A stretch of DNA of 51,345 nt from an uncultured Clostridium sp. (GCA_930990555.1 CAKNPW010000013.1:1-51345), one strand, 5' to 3'. Positions 1 to 9,617 are shown, numbered from the stretch's first letter. Numbers and translations are program-made. Notes: generated by a model not told the origin, from the sequence alone.

Positions 1-29
1 CTTAATAATATTACAAAAATATTATTAAA

Positions 30-77
30 ATGTTCGTAAAACACTGTTGTCCAGTTGAAGCTCCAGAGGAAGAATAA
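30..77 (+). other. Possible 15-codon ORF or gene remnant
   Basis: A short in-frame stretch reads MFVKHCCPVEAPEEE and then a TAA stop. Two in-frame stops lie just upstream (positions 3 and 6) and no ribosome site precedes the ATG. The Cys-Cys-Pro and the acidic end resemble the tail of a larger protein. It could be a remnant of an upstream gene, or chance. No function can be given. Confidence 0.15.
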
Positions 78-83
78 ATCACA

Positions 84-133
84 ATAGGGATTTGGGGACG
101 TTCTTTAAAATCCCTATAAATTTTAAAGAACGT
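84..133 (+). repeat. REP-like palindromic repeat, copy 1, with hairpin extension
   Basis: The copy starts ATAGGGATTTGGGGACG and ends ATCCCTAT at 117. A 14-bp perfect inverted repeat (98-111 against 120-133) adds a long hairpin. It lies about 140 bases upstream of the RAYT gene. It belongs to a family of about a dozen copies in this window. The hairpin may also act as a terminator for an upstream gene, although no strong T-tract follows. Confidence 0.85.
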
Positions 134-272
134 CTTATTCTATTAAATAATAATAATTTTCGTCTAAAATTTAATTTTTCAATTATAACTCAAAATTAAT
201 GTTTTATTATCTAATTTATTTATTAATTCTAAAATTTTTCCAACACACTAAAAATGAAAGAAAGGAGGCTTG

Positions 273-1058
273 ATGTCTAGGATTGCTCGAAAAAATATTG
301 TATCAAAGGTTATACATATTGTTACAAAAGGAATTAACCGCGAATTTATTTTTTATAAAAATGAATATAAAGAAAAGTATATTTCACTAGTTAATATTGC
401 TATTAAAGAGTTGGCTGATATCAATTTAATTGCATATTGTATTATGGATAATCATGCTCATTTTTTGATATATGCTGAACAAATAAACAAAGTTGAAAAG
501 CTTATGCGAAAGGTGAATACATCATATGCGATTTTTTATAATTTTCACGAAGAAAGAGAAGGATATGTATTTTCTAGTAGATATCATTCACAGCTTATAG
601 AAAACGAGATACACTTGTTAGCTTGCATAAATTATATTCATAATAATCCAGTAAAAGCAGGTTTAACAGACAGGATGGAAAAGTATAAATACTCATCTTA
701 TCAATTATTTTTTTGCAGAAAAAAGAATTTCAAAATTTTATCTTCACTATTAGGAGATGATTGGAAAAATTTGTTTTGTAATAGTAAGAATATCGAAGAT
801 TATAATTTTATAGATGAGGAACTAAGAGATATAAAAGATGATAGACGAAAAATAGAGCAAATTATTAGTGAATTTTGTGATGAGAATAAAACTTCTATAG
901 CACAAATTAAAAGATCTAATGATTTGATTATAAAATTAAAAAAATATTTAAATAAAAGGCATAGAGTAAGCAATAAGAGTATTTGCACTATATTAGGAAT
1001 TGGAAAAAATCGAATTTCTTGGATAGAGAAAAGAGCAAAAAAAACAATAAAATATTAA
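273..1058 (+). CDS. REP-associated tyrosine transposase (RAYT, Y1/IS200-like HUH family)
   Basis: This is a single-strand-specific HUH endonuclease of the Y1 transposase superfamily (261 aa). The N-terminal 150 residues carry the family pattern: MDNHAHFLI (the His-x-His metal site), then RYHSQLIE and INYIHNNPVKAGL, the helix in which the nucleophilic tyrosine is expected, then YSSY. The C-terminal part (about 180-260) is rich in basic and helical residues and looks like a helix-turn-helix DNA-binding extension. ATG 273 is chosen because GGAGG (264-268) sits 4 nt upstream; a TTG at 270 would be too close. Palindromic repeats lie on both sides (84-133 and 1073-1103), the classic arrangement for RAYTs that act on REP sequences. 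The open frame looks intact. Confidence 0.9.
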   Translation: MSRIARKNIVSKVIHIVTKGINREFIFYKNEYKEKYISLVNIAIKELADINLIAYCIMDNHAHFLIYAEQINKVEKLMRKVNTSYAIFYNFHEEREGYVFSSRYHSQLIENEIHLLACINYIHNNPVKAGLTDRMEKYKYSSYQLFFCRKKNFKILSSLLGDDWKNLFCNSKNIEDYNFIDEELRDIKDDRRKIEQIISEFCDENKTSIAQIKRSNDLIIKLKKYLNKRHRVSNKSICTILGIGKNRISWIEKRAKKTIKY

Positions 1059-1072
1059 TTGATATAAAAATC

Positions 1073-1103
1073 GGGATTTTAAGGAACGTCCCCAAATCCC
1101 TAT
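1073..1103 (-). repeat. REP-like palindromic repeat, copy 2
   Basis: This inverted-orientation copy (GGAACGTCCCC core on the plus strand, ending AAATCCCTAT) starts 15 bases after the RAYT stop. With copy 1 it brackets the transposase gene in opposite orientations. Confidence 0.9.
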
Positions 1104-1123
1104 TGAATAAAGGTGATGTACAA

Positions 1124-1429
1124 ATGAAAATAACTTGGCTAAATAGGAGAAAAAGTTTCGAAGAGATTAAGCCAAATAGAAAAATAAGATATGAACAGAT
1201 TCTAGAAAGTTTGTGTTTAGGAAATAAAACTGCTAAAGAGATTGCGGTTGAACTATATGAGCAAAAATTAACAAATACAGATGAACGTAATGCAACAGCA
1301 CCAAGGTTAACAGAGTTGGAAAAGTTTGGGTTTGTAGAAGCAACTGCCAAGAAGACTTGTAAATATACAGGAAAAACCGTTACTGTTTATAAAATAACCC
1401 AATTAGGGTTTGATGCTATAACTAAATGA
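1124..1429 (+). CDS. Small winged-helix-like protein, unknown role
   Basis: A 101-residue protein. Its centre reads like a winged helix-turn-helix: ILESLCLGNKTAKEIAVEL, then RLTELEKFGFVEA and a basic wing with YTGKTVTVYKIT. This layout is typical of MarR-like or phage-type regulators, but I do not recognise a named family. The open frame extends further upstream, through the REP repeat and the RAYT end. ATG 1124 is preferred because an AGGTG-type ribosome site lies at 1111-1115 and the upstream residues are repeat-encoded. It follows the RAYT gene on the same strand and may be transcribed with it. A role in RAYT regulation is speculation. Confidence 0.6.
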   Translation: MKITWLNRRKSFEEIKPNRKIRYEQILESLCLGNKTAKEIAVELYEQKLTNTDERNATAPRLTELEKFGFVEATAKKTCKYTGKTVTVYKITQLGFDAITK

Positions 1430-1505
1430 TAAATGTAATAAAAATTTAATATATTTTGTTAAACAGTATTCCGTAGGGAAAGAATGCGACAAGAAAAACT
1501 ATATA

Positions 1506-1534
1506 TTTACTAAATATAGTAAATAGTGTACAAT
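1506..1534 (+). promoter_or_regulatory. Possible promoter of the giant surface protein
   Basis: TTTACT (1506-1511) and TACAAT (1529-1534) are 17 bp apart. The -35 lies in a small inverted repeat, TTTACT-N6-AGTAAA (1506-1523). The match to consensus is modest. Confidence 0.35.
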
Positions 1535-1577
1535 TGTATTATGGAAAAGTACGGAAAGTAGAAAGGAATGATACAAA

Positions 1578-4500
1578 GTGCGAAAACATAAAACAATTGA
1601 AACTTTAAAGAAAAGCCATACTTTAAACCAACACAGAAACGCTAGAATTATTATAGTAGGTATAATGATAATAATCCTAACGATTTTATTAGTTTTAGGA
1701 TTAATTTCGTATGCAAAAAATGGTGTAGAAAATACAACATTAAGCATTGTAACTAAAAATAGTGATAGTACAATGGCGCTTAGTGGAGCTAAATATACGA
1801 TAAAAAGAATAACAACAGATGAAAATAATAATGAAGTAGAGGAAGATGCAAAAGATTATTATGGTAATTTAGTTGGAAATGAAGAAAATATAGATGGTAC
1901 GATTTATAGAATTGTAGAAAGTGATGAAAACGGAGAAATAAATTTAGAATTACCAGTAGGTAAATATAGAATAACAGAAATAATAGCACCAACTGGATAT
2001 AAATTAAATGACAATAATGCATATGATGTCGTATTAGATAAAAAAGGAGAATATTCTTTATTCTATACAAATAAGGAATGGGAGAAAATTTTCAAAAGCG
2101 AAGAAACAGAGTTAAATCCTTTAGATATAAAAGAAACAACAGGAGGGGAATACATTGCATTTGTAGAAGTAATCTCAAATTATACTGTACCAGCAGAGGA
2201 TAAAGAAGATAACCAGCCAAGTGAATTAGGACTAGGAAATTATATATTTAGGTATAATGCTAACAATAAAATTAAAGAAATTGTATATTTATATATTAAT
2301 CCTTCTTTTCCAAATGATGAACCAAGAGATAATAGCAAATACAATGTAAAAATTCTAAATGAAACAGAGAAATATTACTTTTTATATGTAGATAGTAAAA
2401 TATTTGCGTTTAAAAAATCGGGAGAGCTAGATAATGAGTTTGTTAATTTTGAATATAAATTAAATTTTACTAATAATTATTATGTATCAAAAGAAACTGG
2501 AGATATTATAATAGTAGGACAAGCAGATGATGAAAATATTATACCAGCAGAACGAACAGTTACAAATCAAGATATTAAATTTGGTGAAGATGATAAAGTA
2601 AGTACATTTTTAATGCAAATTAATTCAGAAGGAAAAGTAAATTGGGTTATAGATTTAAAAACAGCAATGGTTGCAAGCAATGTAATACAAAATAATGAAA
2701 ATGTTGAAACTTATTTAGTAAATCAAGATGATATTACATTAGATTCTAATAGTGGTGAACTACAATTACAACCAGGACCATATAAGTTAACAATAAAAAA
2801 TGGAAAAATAGAAAATGTTGCAAATTTAATTGATAGTTTTTTAGTAAAATTATATTCTGATAATGATTGTATAAAAGCTTATATAACAGCTGATTTTGGA
2901 ACATTAAGTTTTATATATGTATATGGAGCATATACTATACAACCAGAAAACACTGCAAATAATGAAGCACTTAGGTTAAATGGTGATCAAATTTATATTA
3001 TAAAATCTAATAGTGCAGATAAAGTTGAATGGGTCACACCAATAAACTTGCTATCTACTAGTATGTATTATTATAAAGAAGTTAGTAATGGATATATTAT
3101 TGATGCACCTATGTCAGGAACAATTAATTCAGAATATACTTTAGATGGAAATAATATTGAACTAGGAGAGCAAAGTTGGGTTACGATAAAACTTGATAAA
3201 ACTGGAAAGGTTATGTATGCTGAACAAACACCAATAGATTATGATAGTGAAGAAATATATTTTATAGATAATGTAATTGAATTAGATAATAACAAATATG
3301 TACGATTAAAAACAGTATATGCAGAAGAAAGTGATATAAAACAGTTTAATGATACTAAATTAGAAAAATATGCAGAAATAGAAGATAAAAGAGATAAAAT
3401 TGATAAACAAATACTAAGTATTACCAATAATAAAGAAGATTCTTTACAAATTGTAAAACAAGATTCAAGAACTGCCGAATTGTTACCAGGATCAAAATTT
3501 ACAATAAAGAAGGTTATAACAAATGCTGATGGCACAGTAACAAAAGAAGATGCTGTAAATAATGACGGAGAATTAGTAGGAAGTGTCGAAACTATAAATG
3601 GGGAAGAACTAAGAGTTGTTACTACAAATGAAAATGGAGAAATAAATGAAAGTCTTCCTGTAGGAAAATATGAAATTGTAGAAGTTAAAGCTCCAGACGG
3701 GTATTATTTAAAACCTACGCTAGAAGAAAATACATATGAAGTAGAAATTACAGAAAAACAAGAGGAAAAGAAAGAATGGAAAGAGTCGTGGAATAGAATT
3801 GTAGGAGAATATAAGATAAGACCAAATTCATTAGATGAATACGAAGAGGTAGGATATACAAAAATACTACGAAAAGAAGAAACTGGAGTAATAGTATATA
3901 TAGCTAATAATGAACATTTAAATATTCCTGCAGAAGATACAGTAAATAATGTGGAAATTAATTTATATAACCCAGCGATAATAAAATATAATTTGGACAA
4001 TAAAGTTGAATGGGTAAAAAGTACAATAGAAATTGGTAATATTAAGGAAACAGAAAATAATGAATATATTATAAATGGTTTTCTAGAAGCTGATATAGAG
4101 ATCCCTGCAGAAGATACAGTAAATAATGAAGCTATAGTAATTTCAGGAGGAAGTGTAACTTTAAAATATGATAGTGAATTTAGAATTATAGGTATGATTA
4201 GCTTAGAATCAGAATATTTAACTGATAACATATATAAAGTCCATATATATGATTCTAGTGTACAAATTCCAGCTATAAGTACCGTTGATGGTAAGGAAAT
4301 TTCCTTAGAAGAAGGGTATTATCTTGTAAAAATAAATGATAATATTAAAATAGAAAAAGTAATTACTAAAATTCCAGCTTTTGATTACGATTATGTGGTA
4401 AAAGATAATGAGATAATATATAAAATAATTCCAGAAGAAAATGAATATATACATACTATAGATAATAAACAAAAGGAATTATTAGCAGGAAAAGAATATA

Positions 4501-6917
4501 TAGCAAAATGTAACTATAATGGTGATATATTAAATGTATTTACAGGAATGGACGAAATAGAAGACCTAACTGTAGATGAAAATGGTTATTTACTAAAAGT
4601 GTTTAATCAAGAAGATACAATAATTCAAATGGATGATACATACAATGGGGAAGAGGTAGTACTAAAAGATTACATGTATCTAAAATTGGATAAAAATTTA
4701 AAGCTTGTAAGTAATACTATTGATTTTTGGGATGATGACAGCTATGATTCTTATATTGAATTAGTTGATGTATTAAGTGATGGTTATTTGTTAAAAATCT
4801 TTTCAACAGATAAATATACTATACCAAAAGAAAATACTATTAATGATACAGAGATGGTATTAAATTATCATACAGAAACTATAGTAAAAGTAGATAAAGA
4901 TTTTAAATTTGAATATAAATTAAATGAGTTTAGAATATATAATTCCTATAATAGTGGAGAGTATATTACATCAAGTATTTATAACAATGAAAACGGAATA
5001 TATAGATTACGTAGATACTTTGCGATTAGTATGACGACAATACCAGCAGAAGATACAGTAGACAATAAAGAGATTGAAGTACCAAGTGGCTTCCATTATG
5101 TATTATATGATAGTGATCTTAAAGTAATTGCAATTGATATGAATTTTCCAAATAATGTTTTAGAAAATGGATACATTATTTATGAAAATAATTTTGATGA
5201 AAAAGAAATTCCAGCTGAGGATACTGCTAATAATGAAGCAATTCTTTTACCTAAAGGATATTCCTTAATTATATATAATAAAAAGATGAAAGTAGAGAGA
5301 GTTATTACTGATTGTAATAGTATATCTTCTTTTGAAGAATTCGCAGAAAATGCATATAGAATAAGACCTAATAAGGAAATAGTAATAGATGCTAAAGATA
5401 CAGTAAATAATAAGGAAATAGTATTAAAAGAAGATAGTAATTATATAATAACAATTGATGAAAACACATTAAAAGTAGATAAAGTTATATATATTCCAAG
5501 TACAGAAAATGTTACAAAATTAGATGATGGATATTTAATGGAAGGATATTTTTACGAAAACCAAGTTATACCTGCTGAGTATACAGTAGATGGAAAAGAT
5601 ATAGTAATTGAAAATCCATATGGAAATTATACTGTAAAATATAATAATGAAGGAAAAATACAATTAGTACTAGAGGGAGCAATTAGAAAAGTAGATAAAA
5701 TTGATAATGGATATAAAATGTTGCTAAAAAATTACTCAGGATATACTAATTTAGTAAATATAGATAATAATTGGAATATATTAAATATGATAGAAGATTT
5801 GGTATTAGCTACATCTGATGGGGGATATATTAAATATGAAAATTATCTAACTAATACGACTATAACTAAAGAAAATAATACAAGTGGTAATGACATATTT
5901 GTTGAAAAGGGAATATATCTTGTAAAGCTAAATTCTGCAAATAAGATTGAATGGTTATTAAAACAAGATAAAAATGTAATGGAATTAGTAGAAATTAATG
6001 CAGATAAATACTTTGGTACATTTGCTCAGATTAATGATGATGCTGGAAGGGGTTTAGGTTTTCTACAAATAACAAAAGAACTGATTCAAGAACAATTAGC
6101 AAATAAAATAGTATTAAATGTAACAAATGAATCTGATATAGGAAAAGTAGTTGTAAAATATGTAGATAGAATGACAAACAAAGAAATAGCCTCAAGTGAA
6201 GAATTTGAAGATAGAGTAGGAGTAGCTTACGAAACAGAAGCAAAAACTATACAATATTATAATTTAGATGGAACACCAGAAAATGCAACAGGTACAGTAG
6301 AAAGTGGAACAACAGAAGTAATATACTATTATAATAAGCAAGATTTTAATATAAAAACAGATAAAACAATTTCAGAATTATATGTAAATGGTAAAAAACA
6401 AGATATTAAGAATAATAAAAATAATATCTTCCAAGTATCAGTTCACAGAAATGACTTAGAGAAAACAGAATTAAAAATAAAATATACAATTAAGATAGAA
6501 AATACTGGAGAAATTCCAGGAACTGCAGGAATAGTAACAGACCAAATACCAGAGGGACTAGAGTTTTATGCAGAAGACAATCCAGACTATTGGGAATTAA
6601 AAGATGGAGTAGCAGTAACAGATAAATTAGATAGTGAAGTAATCGAACCAGGAGAATATGAGGAATTAGAGATTGTATTAAGATGTACTAATTTAAGTGA
6701 CAAAGTAGGTATAAAAACAAATAAAGCTATTGCAGAAAACATGAAAAATGATCCTAATTTCGAAGATACAAATGGTCAAGATGATTTAGGAAAATGTGAG
6801 TTATTAATTTCAATAGGCTTAGGAGGACAAGATATAGTAAAAATATTGTTAATATCAATTGTTGGATTAGTAGCTGTTGCCAAAGTAATAAATAAATTTA
6901 GAAGAAGAAGTAAATAA
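1578..6917 (+). CDS. Giant membrane-anchored surface protein with SpaA, MucBP and about 15 degenerate repeats
   Basis: A protein of 1779 aa, predicted to be displayed outside the cell. It has a hydrophobic segment at residues 22-46, then a SpaA/Cna-B-like prealbumin domain (about 50-150, GEINLELPVGKYRITEI). Repeats follow, built around a motif like IPAEDTVNNxEI with downstream YxLKYN and KVEWV. About four lie at residues 204-570; a second SpaA-like domain follows (about 617-730, GEINESLPVGKYEIVEV); about eleven more repeats run to residue 1500. Next come a MucBP-like domain (about 1521-1590, GKVVVKYVDRMTNKEI), a DUF11-like domain (about 1591-1728) and a C-terminal membrane helix with the basic end KFRRRSK. 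No LPxTG sorting motif precedes that helix. GTG 1578 is used; AAAGGA lies 10 nt upstream. A ligand or adhesion role is inferred from the domains only. Confidence 0.8.
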   Translation: MRKHKTIETLKKSHTLNQHRNARIIIVGIMIIILTILLVLGLISYAKNGVENTTLSIVTKNSDSTMALSGAKYTIKRITTDENNNEVEEDAKDYYGNLVGNEENIDGTIYRIVESDENGEINLELPVGKYRITEIIAPTGYKLNDNNAYDVVLDKKGEYSLFYTNKEWEKIFKSEETELNPLDIKETTGGEYIAFVEVISNYTVPAEDKEDNQPSELGLGNYIFRYNANNKIKEIVYLYINPSFPNDEPRDNSKYNVKILNETEKYYFLYVDSKIFAFKKSGELDNEFVNFEYKLNFTNNYYVSKETGDIIIVGQADDENIIPAERTVTNQDIKFGEDDKVSTFLMQINSEGKVNWVIDLKTAMVASNVIQNNENVETYLVNQDDITLDSNSGELQLQPGPYKLTIKNGKIENVANLIDSFLVKLYSDNDCIKAYITADFGTLSFIYVYGAYTIQPENTANNEALRLNGDQIYIIKSNSADKVEWVTPINLLSTSMYYYKEVSNGYIIDAPMSGTINSEYTLDGNNIELGEQSWVTIKLDKTGKVMYAEQTPIDYDSEEIYFIDNVIELDNNKYVRLKTVYAEESDIKQFNDTKLEKYAEIEDKRDKIDKQILSITNNKEDSLQIVKQDSRTAELLPGSKFTIKKVITNADGTVTKEDAVNNDGELVGSVETINGEELRVVTTNENGEINESLPVGKYEIVEVKAPDGYYLKPTLEENTYEVEITEKQEEKKEWKESWNRIVGEYKIRPNSLDEYEEVGYTKILRKEETGVIVYIANNEHLNIPAEDTVNNVEINLYNPAIIKYNLDNKVEWVKSTIEIGNIKETENNEYIINGFLEADIEIPAEDTVNNEAIVISGGSVTLKYDSEFRIIGMISLESEYLTDNIYKVHIYDSSVQIPAISTVDGKEISLEEGYYLVKINDNIKIEKVITKIPAFDYDYVVKDNEIIYKIIPEENEYIHTIDNKQKELLAGKEYIAKCNYNGDILNVFTGMDEIEDLTVDENGYLLKVFNQEDTIIQMDDTYNGEEVVLKDYMYLKLDKNLKLVSNTIDFWDDDSYDSYIELVDVLSDGYLLKIFSTDKYTIPKENTINDTEMVLNYHTETIVKVDKDFKFEYKLNEFRIYNSYNSGEYITSSIYNNENGIYRLRRYFAISMTTIPAEDTVDNKEIEVPSGFHYVLYDSDLKVIAIDMNFPNNVLENGYIIYENNFDEKEIPAEDTANNEAILLPKGYSLIIYNKKMKVERVITDCNSISSFEEFAENAYRIRPNKEIVIDAKDTVNNKEIVLKEDSNYIITIDENTLKVDKVIYIPSTENVTKLDDGYLMEGYFYENQVIPAEYTVDGKDIVIENPYGNYTVKYNNEGKIQLVLEGAIRKVDKIDNGYKMLLKNYSGYTNLVNIDNNWNILNMIEDLVLATSDGGYIKYENYLTNTTITKENNTSGNDIFVEKGIYLVKLNSANKIEWLLKQDKNVMELVEINADKYFGTFAQINDDAGRGLGFLQITKELIQEQLANKIVLNVTNESDIGKVVVKYVDRMTNKEIASSEEFEDRVGVAYETEAKTIQYYNLDGTPENATGTVESGTTEVIYYYNKQDFNIKTDKTISELYVNGKKQDIKNNKNNIFQVSVHRNDLEKTELKIKYTIKIENTGEIPGTAGIVTDQIPEGLEFYAEDNPDYWELKDGVAVTDKLDSEVIEPGEYEELEIVLRCTNLSDKVGIKTNKAIAENMKNDPNFEDTNGQDDLGKCELLISIGLGGQDIVKILLISIVGLVAVAKVINKFRRRSK

Positions 6918-6925
6918 GAATAACA

Positions 6926-7020
6926 AAAAAGAGTTAAGAATTTTGAAGTGAACCCCAATTATTAGACAAAAAGTTTAATAATTGGGGTTCAGTACATTTA
7001 ATACAATCTTAACTCTTTTT
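6926..7020. terminator. Nested-hairpin bidirectional terminator
   Basis: An outer 14-bp perfect stem (6926-6939 with 7007-7020) has A- and T-tracts at its ends. It encloses an inner 15-bp stem (6950-6964 with 6976-6990). It sits between convergent genes, the surface protein and porB, and could serve both. Confidence 0.8.
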
Positions 7021-7029
7021 AATGAAAAA

Positions 7030-7062
7030 ATAGGGATTTAAGGAACGTCCCCAAATCCCTAT
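7030..7062 (-). repeat. REP-like palindromic repeat, copy 3
   Basis: A full-length copy with both ends (ATAGGGATTT and AAATCCCTAT). It lies between the terminator and the porB stop codon, 9 bases from the stop. Confidence 0.9.
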
Positions 7063-7071
7063 TTCATTATT

Positions 7072-8025
7072 TTATTCTTTATTTGTCATTTCTTCTAATT
7101 GTAATAATTCATTCCATCTTTTATCTACTATTCTTTGGAATTCTTCTATCATCCATTCATTTCCTGGTTTAAACATATGTCTAAAACGTTTTTGTGGTTT
7201 TAAGAATTCTTCTACTGGAAGTTTTTTAGCTGGTTTATATGTTATTTTATATTTACCATCTACAACTTCATATAATGGCCAATAACATGTATCTGCAGCT
7301 AATTTGTTAATTTGCATTAAGTCTTCTGTTGGGTATCCCCATCCTCTTGGGCAAGGAGCCATTACATTTAAGAATGTTGGTCCTTCTGTATATATTGCTT
7401 TTTCTGCTTTTTCATATAAATCTTTAAAATTAGTCATAGCAAGAGTTTGTGCAACATATGGTAAATGATGTGATACCATTATTTCTGTTAAATCTTTTCT
7501 TTCTTGTGCTTTACCTGGGATAACTGTTCCAGCAGGTGAAGTTGTTGTATCTGCAAATTTAGGTGTTGCAGAAGAACGTTGAATACCTGTGTTCATATAT
7601 GCACCGTTATCGTAACATACATAAACCATGTCATGACCTCTTTCCATAGCACCTGAAAGTGATTGTAAACCTATATCATAAGTTCCACCATCTCCACCAA
7701 ATGCGATGAATTTTGTATGTGTATCTTCTTTTAATTTTCCTTGTTTCTTTAAAGATTTGTATGCAGCTTCAACACCAGATAGTGTACTTCCAGCATTTTC
7801 GAAAGCTGTATGAATAAATGAATCTGTCCAAGATGTATATGGGTATGTAAATGTAGAAACTTCCATACATCCAGTAGCTGTAGCAATTACAGCATGATCT
7901 TCTGGCTTTAATGCACGTAAAACCATTCTAGCAACTGGTGGAGCTCCACAACCTGCACACATTTTATGTCCTTCAGAAAATCTTGAAGGCTTATTTGCGA
8001 CTACTTCTTTTAAATTATATGGCAT
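7072..8025 (-). CDS. porB: Pyruvate:ferredoxin oxidoreductase beta subunit
   Basis: This is the thiamine-diphosphate-binding subunit of a four-subunit 2-oxoacid:ferredoxin oxidoreductase. The complex makes acetyl-CoA, CO2 and reduced ferredoxin in the cytoplasm. At 317 aa it has the usual length. The N-terminus has the Cys motif KMCAGCGAP and a later Cys (ATGCME). The diphosphate/Mg site is FGGDGGTYDIGLQ followed by YDNGAYMNTGIQRS, and CPRGW lies near residue 225. Its ATG overlaps the porA stop by one base (TAATG), with an AGGAGCTG ribosome site inside porA, so the subunits are translationally coupled. Pyruvate is preferred over branched-chain acids by overall resemblance; substrate is not proven. 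Confidence 0.9.
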   Translation of the reverse strand: MPYNLKEVVANKPSRFSEGHKMCAGCGAPPVARMVLRALKPEDHAVIATATGCMEVSTFTYPYTSWTDSFIHTAFENAGSTLSGVEAAYKSLKKQGKLKEDTHTKFIAFGGDGGTYDIGLQSLSGAMERGHDMVYVCYDNGAYMNTGIQRSSATPKFADTTTSPAGTVIPGKAQERKDLTEIMVSHHLPYVAQTLAMTNFKDLYEKAEKAIYTEGPTFLNVMAPCPRGWGYPTEDLMQINKLAADTCYWPLYEVVDGKYKITYKPAKKLPVEEFLKPQKRFRHMFKPGNEWMIEEFQRIVDKRWNELLQLEEMTNKE

Positions 8026-9221
8026 TATTTTTCAGCTCCTTTCGTTCTTAATCCTAAATGTCTATAAGGATTATCAATTTTTCCTGTTTCTACGATTTCT
8101 AATAAATCATTATAAACTTTTTCGATGTCATCAGATTTTGTATCTCTACCACCAATTCCATAGATATAACTTACTGTAGGTACGTGGATATTATTTACAT
8201 ACATACCAGATGTAACATCTGTAAATAATGCACCACCTGCAGCATTTAAAGAATCTGCTTTATCTAATACTGCAACTGCTTTTACATTTGCTAAAGCTTT
8301 AGCAATTTCCTCTGCAGGGAATGGTCTAAATACACGAACCTTTAATAATCCAGCTTTAACACCCCTGCTACGTAAATCATCTACTACGAATTTTGCAGTT
8401 CCTGCGGTAGAGTTCATACAAACAATAGCAACATCAGCATCTTCTAATCTATATTCTTCGAATAAACCATATTTTCTACCTGTTAATTTTTCAAATTCTT
8501 CTGCTACTTCTAAAATAACTTTTTTAGCATTTTTCATAGCTTGTGATTGCTGAGCTTTATGTTCAAATAAGAAACCTTGTAAATCTAGAGGTCCCATAGA
8601 AATTGGCTCTTTACTATTTAATAAGTAATGTTCTGGTTTATATGTACCAACAAATTCTTTTACTTTATCATCTTCTACTAAATCTATTGTTTCTATAGAA
8701 TGTGATGTAATAAATCCATCTTGGCAAACCATTAATGGTAATAAAACATCTTTATGTTCTGCAATTCTATGAGCCATTAATAAGTTATCATATGCTTCTT
8801 GATTACTTTCTGAAAATAACATTATCCATCCAGCATCACGAACACCCATTGCATCTGAGTGATCATTGTGGATATTTAATGGTCCAGATACAGCACGATT
8901 TACAAGTGACATTACTATAGGTAAACGTAATGATGAAGCTATATATATCATTTCCCACATGAAAGATAATCCGTTTGAAGATGTAGCTGTCATAGCTCTA
9001 GCACCTGCAGCTTCTGCACCAACACAGGCACTCATTGCACTATGTTCACTTTCTACTGCAACGAATTCTGTATCAACAGCACCATTGCTAACAAAAGTAG
9101 AAAAATATTGTGGTATTTCTGTTGATGGTGTAATAGGGAAGGCAGCAACAACGTCTGGATTTATTTGTTTCATAGCTGTAGCTGCAGCTTCATTACCACT
9201 TAAACGTTCTCTAATACTCAT
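8025..9221 (-). CDS. porA: Pyruvate:ferredoxin oxidoreductase alpha subunit
   Basis: A 398-residue subunit carrying the pyrimidine-binding and C-terminal domains. The N-terminus has the characteristic GNEAAATAMKQINPDVVAAF followed by ITPSTEIPQ. SEHSAMSACVGAEAAGARA (about 58-76) and ATSSNGLSFMWEM are typical of the family. The C-terminal half has VGTYKPEHYLL and LKVRVFRPFPAEEIA. It lies third in the transcribed order porC-porD-porA-porB and overlaps porD and porB by one base at each end, which argues for equal expression. Confidence 0.92.
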   Translation of the reverse strand: MSIRERLSGNEAAATAMKQINPDVVAAFPITPSTEIPQYFSTFVSNGAVDTEFVAVESEHSAMSACVGAEAAGARAMTATSSNGLSFMWEMIYIASSLRLPIVMSLVNRAVSGPLNIHNDHSDAMGVRDAGWIMLFSESNQEAYDNLLMAHRIAEHKDVLLPLMVCQDGFITSHSIETIDLVEDDKVKEFVGTYKPEHYLLNSKEPISMGPLDLQGFLFEHKAQQSQAMKNAKKVILEVAEEFEKLTGRKYGLFEEYRLEDADVAIVCMNSTAGTAKFVVDDLRSRGVKAGLLKVRVFRPFPAEEIAKALANVKAVAVLDKADSLNAAGGALFTDVTSGMYVNNIHVPTVSYIYGIGGRDTKSDDIEKVYNDLLEIVETGKIDNPYRHLGLRTKGAEK

Positions 9222-9526
9222 TATTCAATTCCCTCCTCTACCATTGAGATTGCTTTGAAAGGACAAACTTTGGCACAAACGCCACATCCTTTACAATAAT
9301 CATAATTAAAATCTGTTCTTTTCATATCTTTTCCAACTGGAATTGCGTTTTCTGGGCAAACAGGGAAACATAACCCACATTGTTTACATTTTTCGCTATC
9401 AAATATAGGTTTCATGCTTCTCCAATCTCCAGTTTTAACTTCACGAGAATTTCCAGCATTATATATTGTTCCTCCAATTGTCATATCTTCCATTGGAGTT
9501 GAGTTATTTATATTTGTCTTATCCAT
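9221..9526 (-). CDS. porD: Pyruvate:ferredoxin oxidoreductase delta subunit (2[4Fe-4S] ferredoxin-like)
   Basis: A 101-residue electron-transfer subunit. Two ferredoxin motifs are visible, CKQCGLCFPVCP and CKGCGVCAKVCP, enough for two [4Fe-4S] clusters. Upstream the sequence WRSMKPIFDSEKC is typical of PorD. An AAAGGAG ribosome site precedes the ATG. The roughly 130 bases between porC and porD hold a REP-like repeat, so porD is separated from porC more than the other subunits are from each other. Confidence 0.92.
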   Translation of the reverse strand: MDKTNINNSTPMEDMTIGGTIYNAGNSREVKTGDWRSMKPIFDSEKCKQCGLCFPVCPENAIPVGKDMKRTDFNYDYCKGCGVCAKVCPFKAISMVEEGIE

Positions 9527-9617
9527 TTTTAAACTCCTTTCTCGATTTTTAACTTTGTATATGGTTATTAAATCTTAATTTGCTGAATTTATTTAACCAT
9601 AACTACTTTAAGTATTT

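Noticed and set aside
1124..1429. A longer frame starting at 983
   Set aside because: The upstream codons overlap the RAYT end and the REP copy and have no ribosome site; ATG 1124 fits better.
1430..1577. A riboswitch before the surface protein gene
   Set aside because: No known aptamer core was recognised; only a small inverted repeat and a modest promoter are visible.
1789..2070. Minus-strand open frames within the surface protein and other genes (for example 3704-4231, 13467-13847, 24702-24902)
   Set aside because: They are antisense or frame-shifted shadows of AT-rich repetitive coding sequence, without ribosome sites or recognisable products.
1578..6917. LPxTG sortase signal on the giant surface protein
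   Set aside because: The sequence before the C-terminal helix contains no LPxTG or NPxTG-like motif.
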